From an uncultured Pseudomonadota bacterium (GTDB taxonomy: Bacteria > Pseudomonadota > Gammaproteobacteria > Burkholderiales > SG8-39), in contig CAITSH010000237.1 of assembly GCA_903895005.1 (NCBI GenBank), positions 1-6,058 on the forward strand: a stretch of 6,058 bases of DNA, in the 5' to 3' direction. Position numbers and translations under genes: made by a program. The notes beneath the pieces are model-generated. The model was not told the origin of the DNA. It searched no databases and worked only from the letters and a program-made list of their open reading frames with translations. Of this stretch, positions 5,885 through 6,058 are shown one piece after another (positions within the stretch are counted from its first letter, which is position 1; each line of letters opens with the position of its first letter).

Positions 5885-6058
5885 ATGGAAGCATTCCTCT
5901 CATCCCTTGTCAGCGTCGCCTTTCACGGCGTGGCCTATGGCATGATCCTTTACGTGATCTCTGTAGGCCTGTCTGTGACGATGGGACTGATGGGATTCAC
6001 CAACCTGGCGCACGGCGTGTTCGCCATGGCCGGGGGGTACATACTCGTGTCCTCACTC
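5885..6058 (+). CDS. livH: Branched-chain/aromatic acid ABC transporter permease, LivH family, partial (N-terminal 58 residues)
   Basis: Start of an inner-membrane permease subunit of the HAAT ABC importer served by the upstream binding protein. The frame is open to the right edge. Seen: a first hydrophobic segment (about residues 4-30, containing HGVAYGMILYVISVGL) that runs into GLMGFTNLAHGVFAMAGGY (34-52), the conserved N-terminal LivH signature usually seen as G-x-x-NxAHG. LivM, LivG and LivF equivalents would be expected downstream but are outside the window. No in-frame ATG, GTG or TTG precedes 5885 before the terminator, and no clear Shine-Dalgarno is present (the sequence before the ATG is an A-run then CCCGC), so translation may be weak. 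Starts further in would lose the first membrane segment. Family is clear; the substrate follows that of the binding protein. Confidence 0.88.
   Translation, partial: MEAFLSSLVSVAFHGVAYGMILYVISVGLSVTMGLMGFTNLAHGVFAMAGGYILVSSL

Overview
The window looks like chromosomal DNA of a high-GC betaproteobacterium, most likely Burkholderiales. The evidence is two unrelated Bug-type (TctC-family) periplasmic binding proteins within 3 kb, a protein family greatly expanded in that order, together with GC-rich codon use and catabolic gene content. I see no mobile elements, tRNA or rRNA genes, or CRISPR arrays.

Layout: (1) A leftward pair, 1451 to 1, encodes a class III (LigB/HpaD-type) extradiol ring-cleavage dioxygenase and then a 2-hydroxymuconic semialdehyde dehydrogenase-like aldehyde dehydrogenase cut by the left window edge. 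(2) A 218-bp divergent control region (1452-1669) has an AT-rich core whose -10-like box reads the same on both strands. (3) A rightward orphan Bug gene (1670-2668) converges, across only 30 bp, on (4) a leftward pair (4455 to 2699): a second Bug protein starting at TTG, then a class II aldolase-fold protein resembling carboxy-hydroxymuconic semialdehyde decarboxylases. (5) A 151-bp divergent control region (4456-4606) is followed by (6) a rightward LivJ/LivK-type ABC substrate-binding gene, a strong intrinsic terminator, and the start of a livH-type permease gene cut by the right edge.

How they may work together (inference): dioxygenase, decarboxylase and semialdehyde dehydrogenase are three consecutive activities that would convert a carboxylated catechol (protocatechuate cleaved at 2,3, or 2,3-dihydroxybenzoate cleaved at 3,4) through 2-hydroxymuconic semialdehyde to 4-oxalocrotonate. 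The three binding proteins would supply aromatic or other carboxylic acids: two Bug proteins and one ABC system. The true ring substrate cannot be read from the sequence. No regulator gene, no TctA/TctB membrane partner for the Bug proteins and no later meta-pathway gene lies inside the window.
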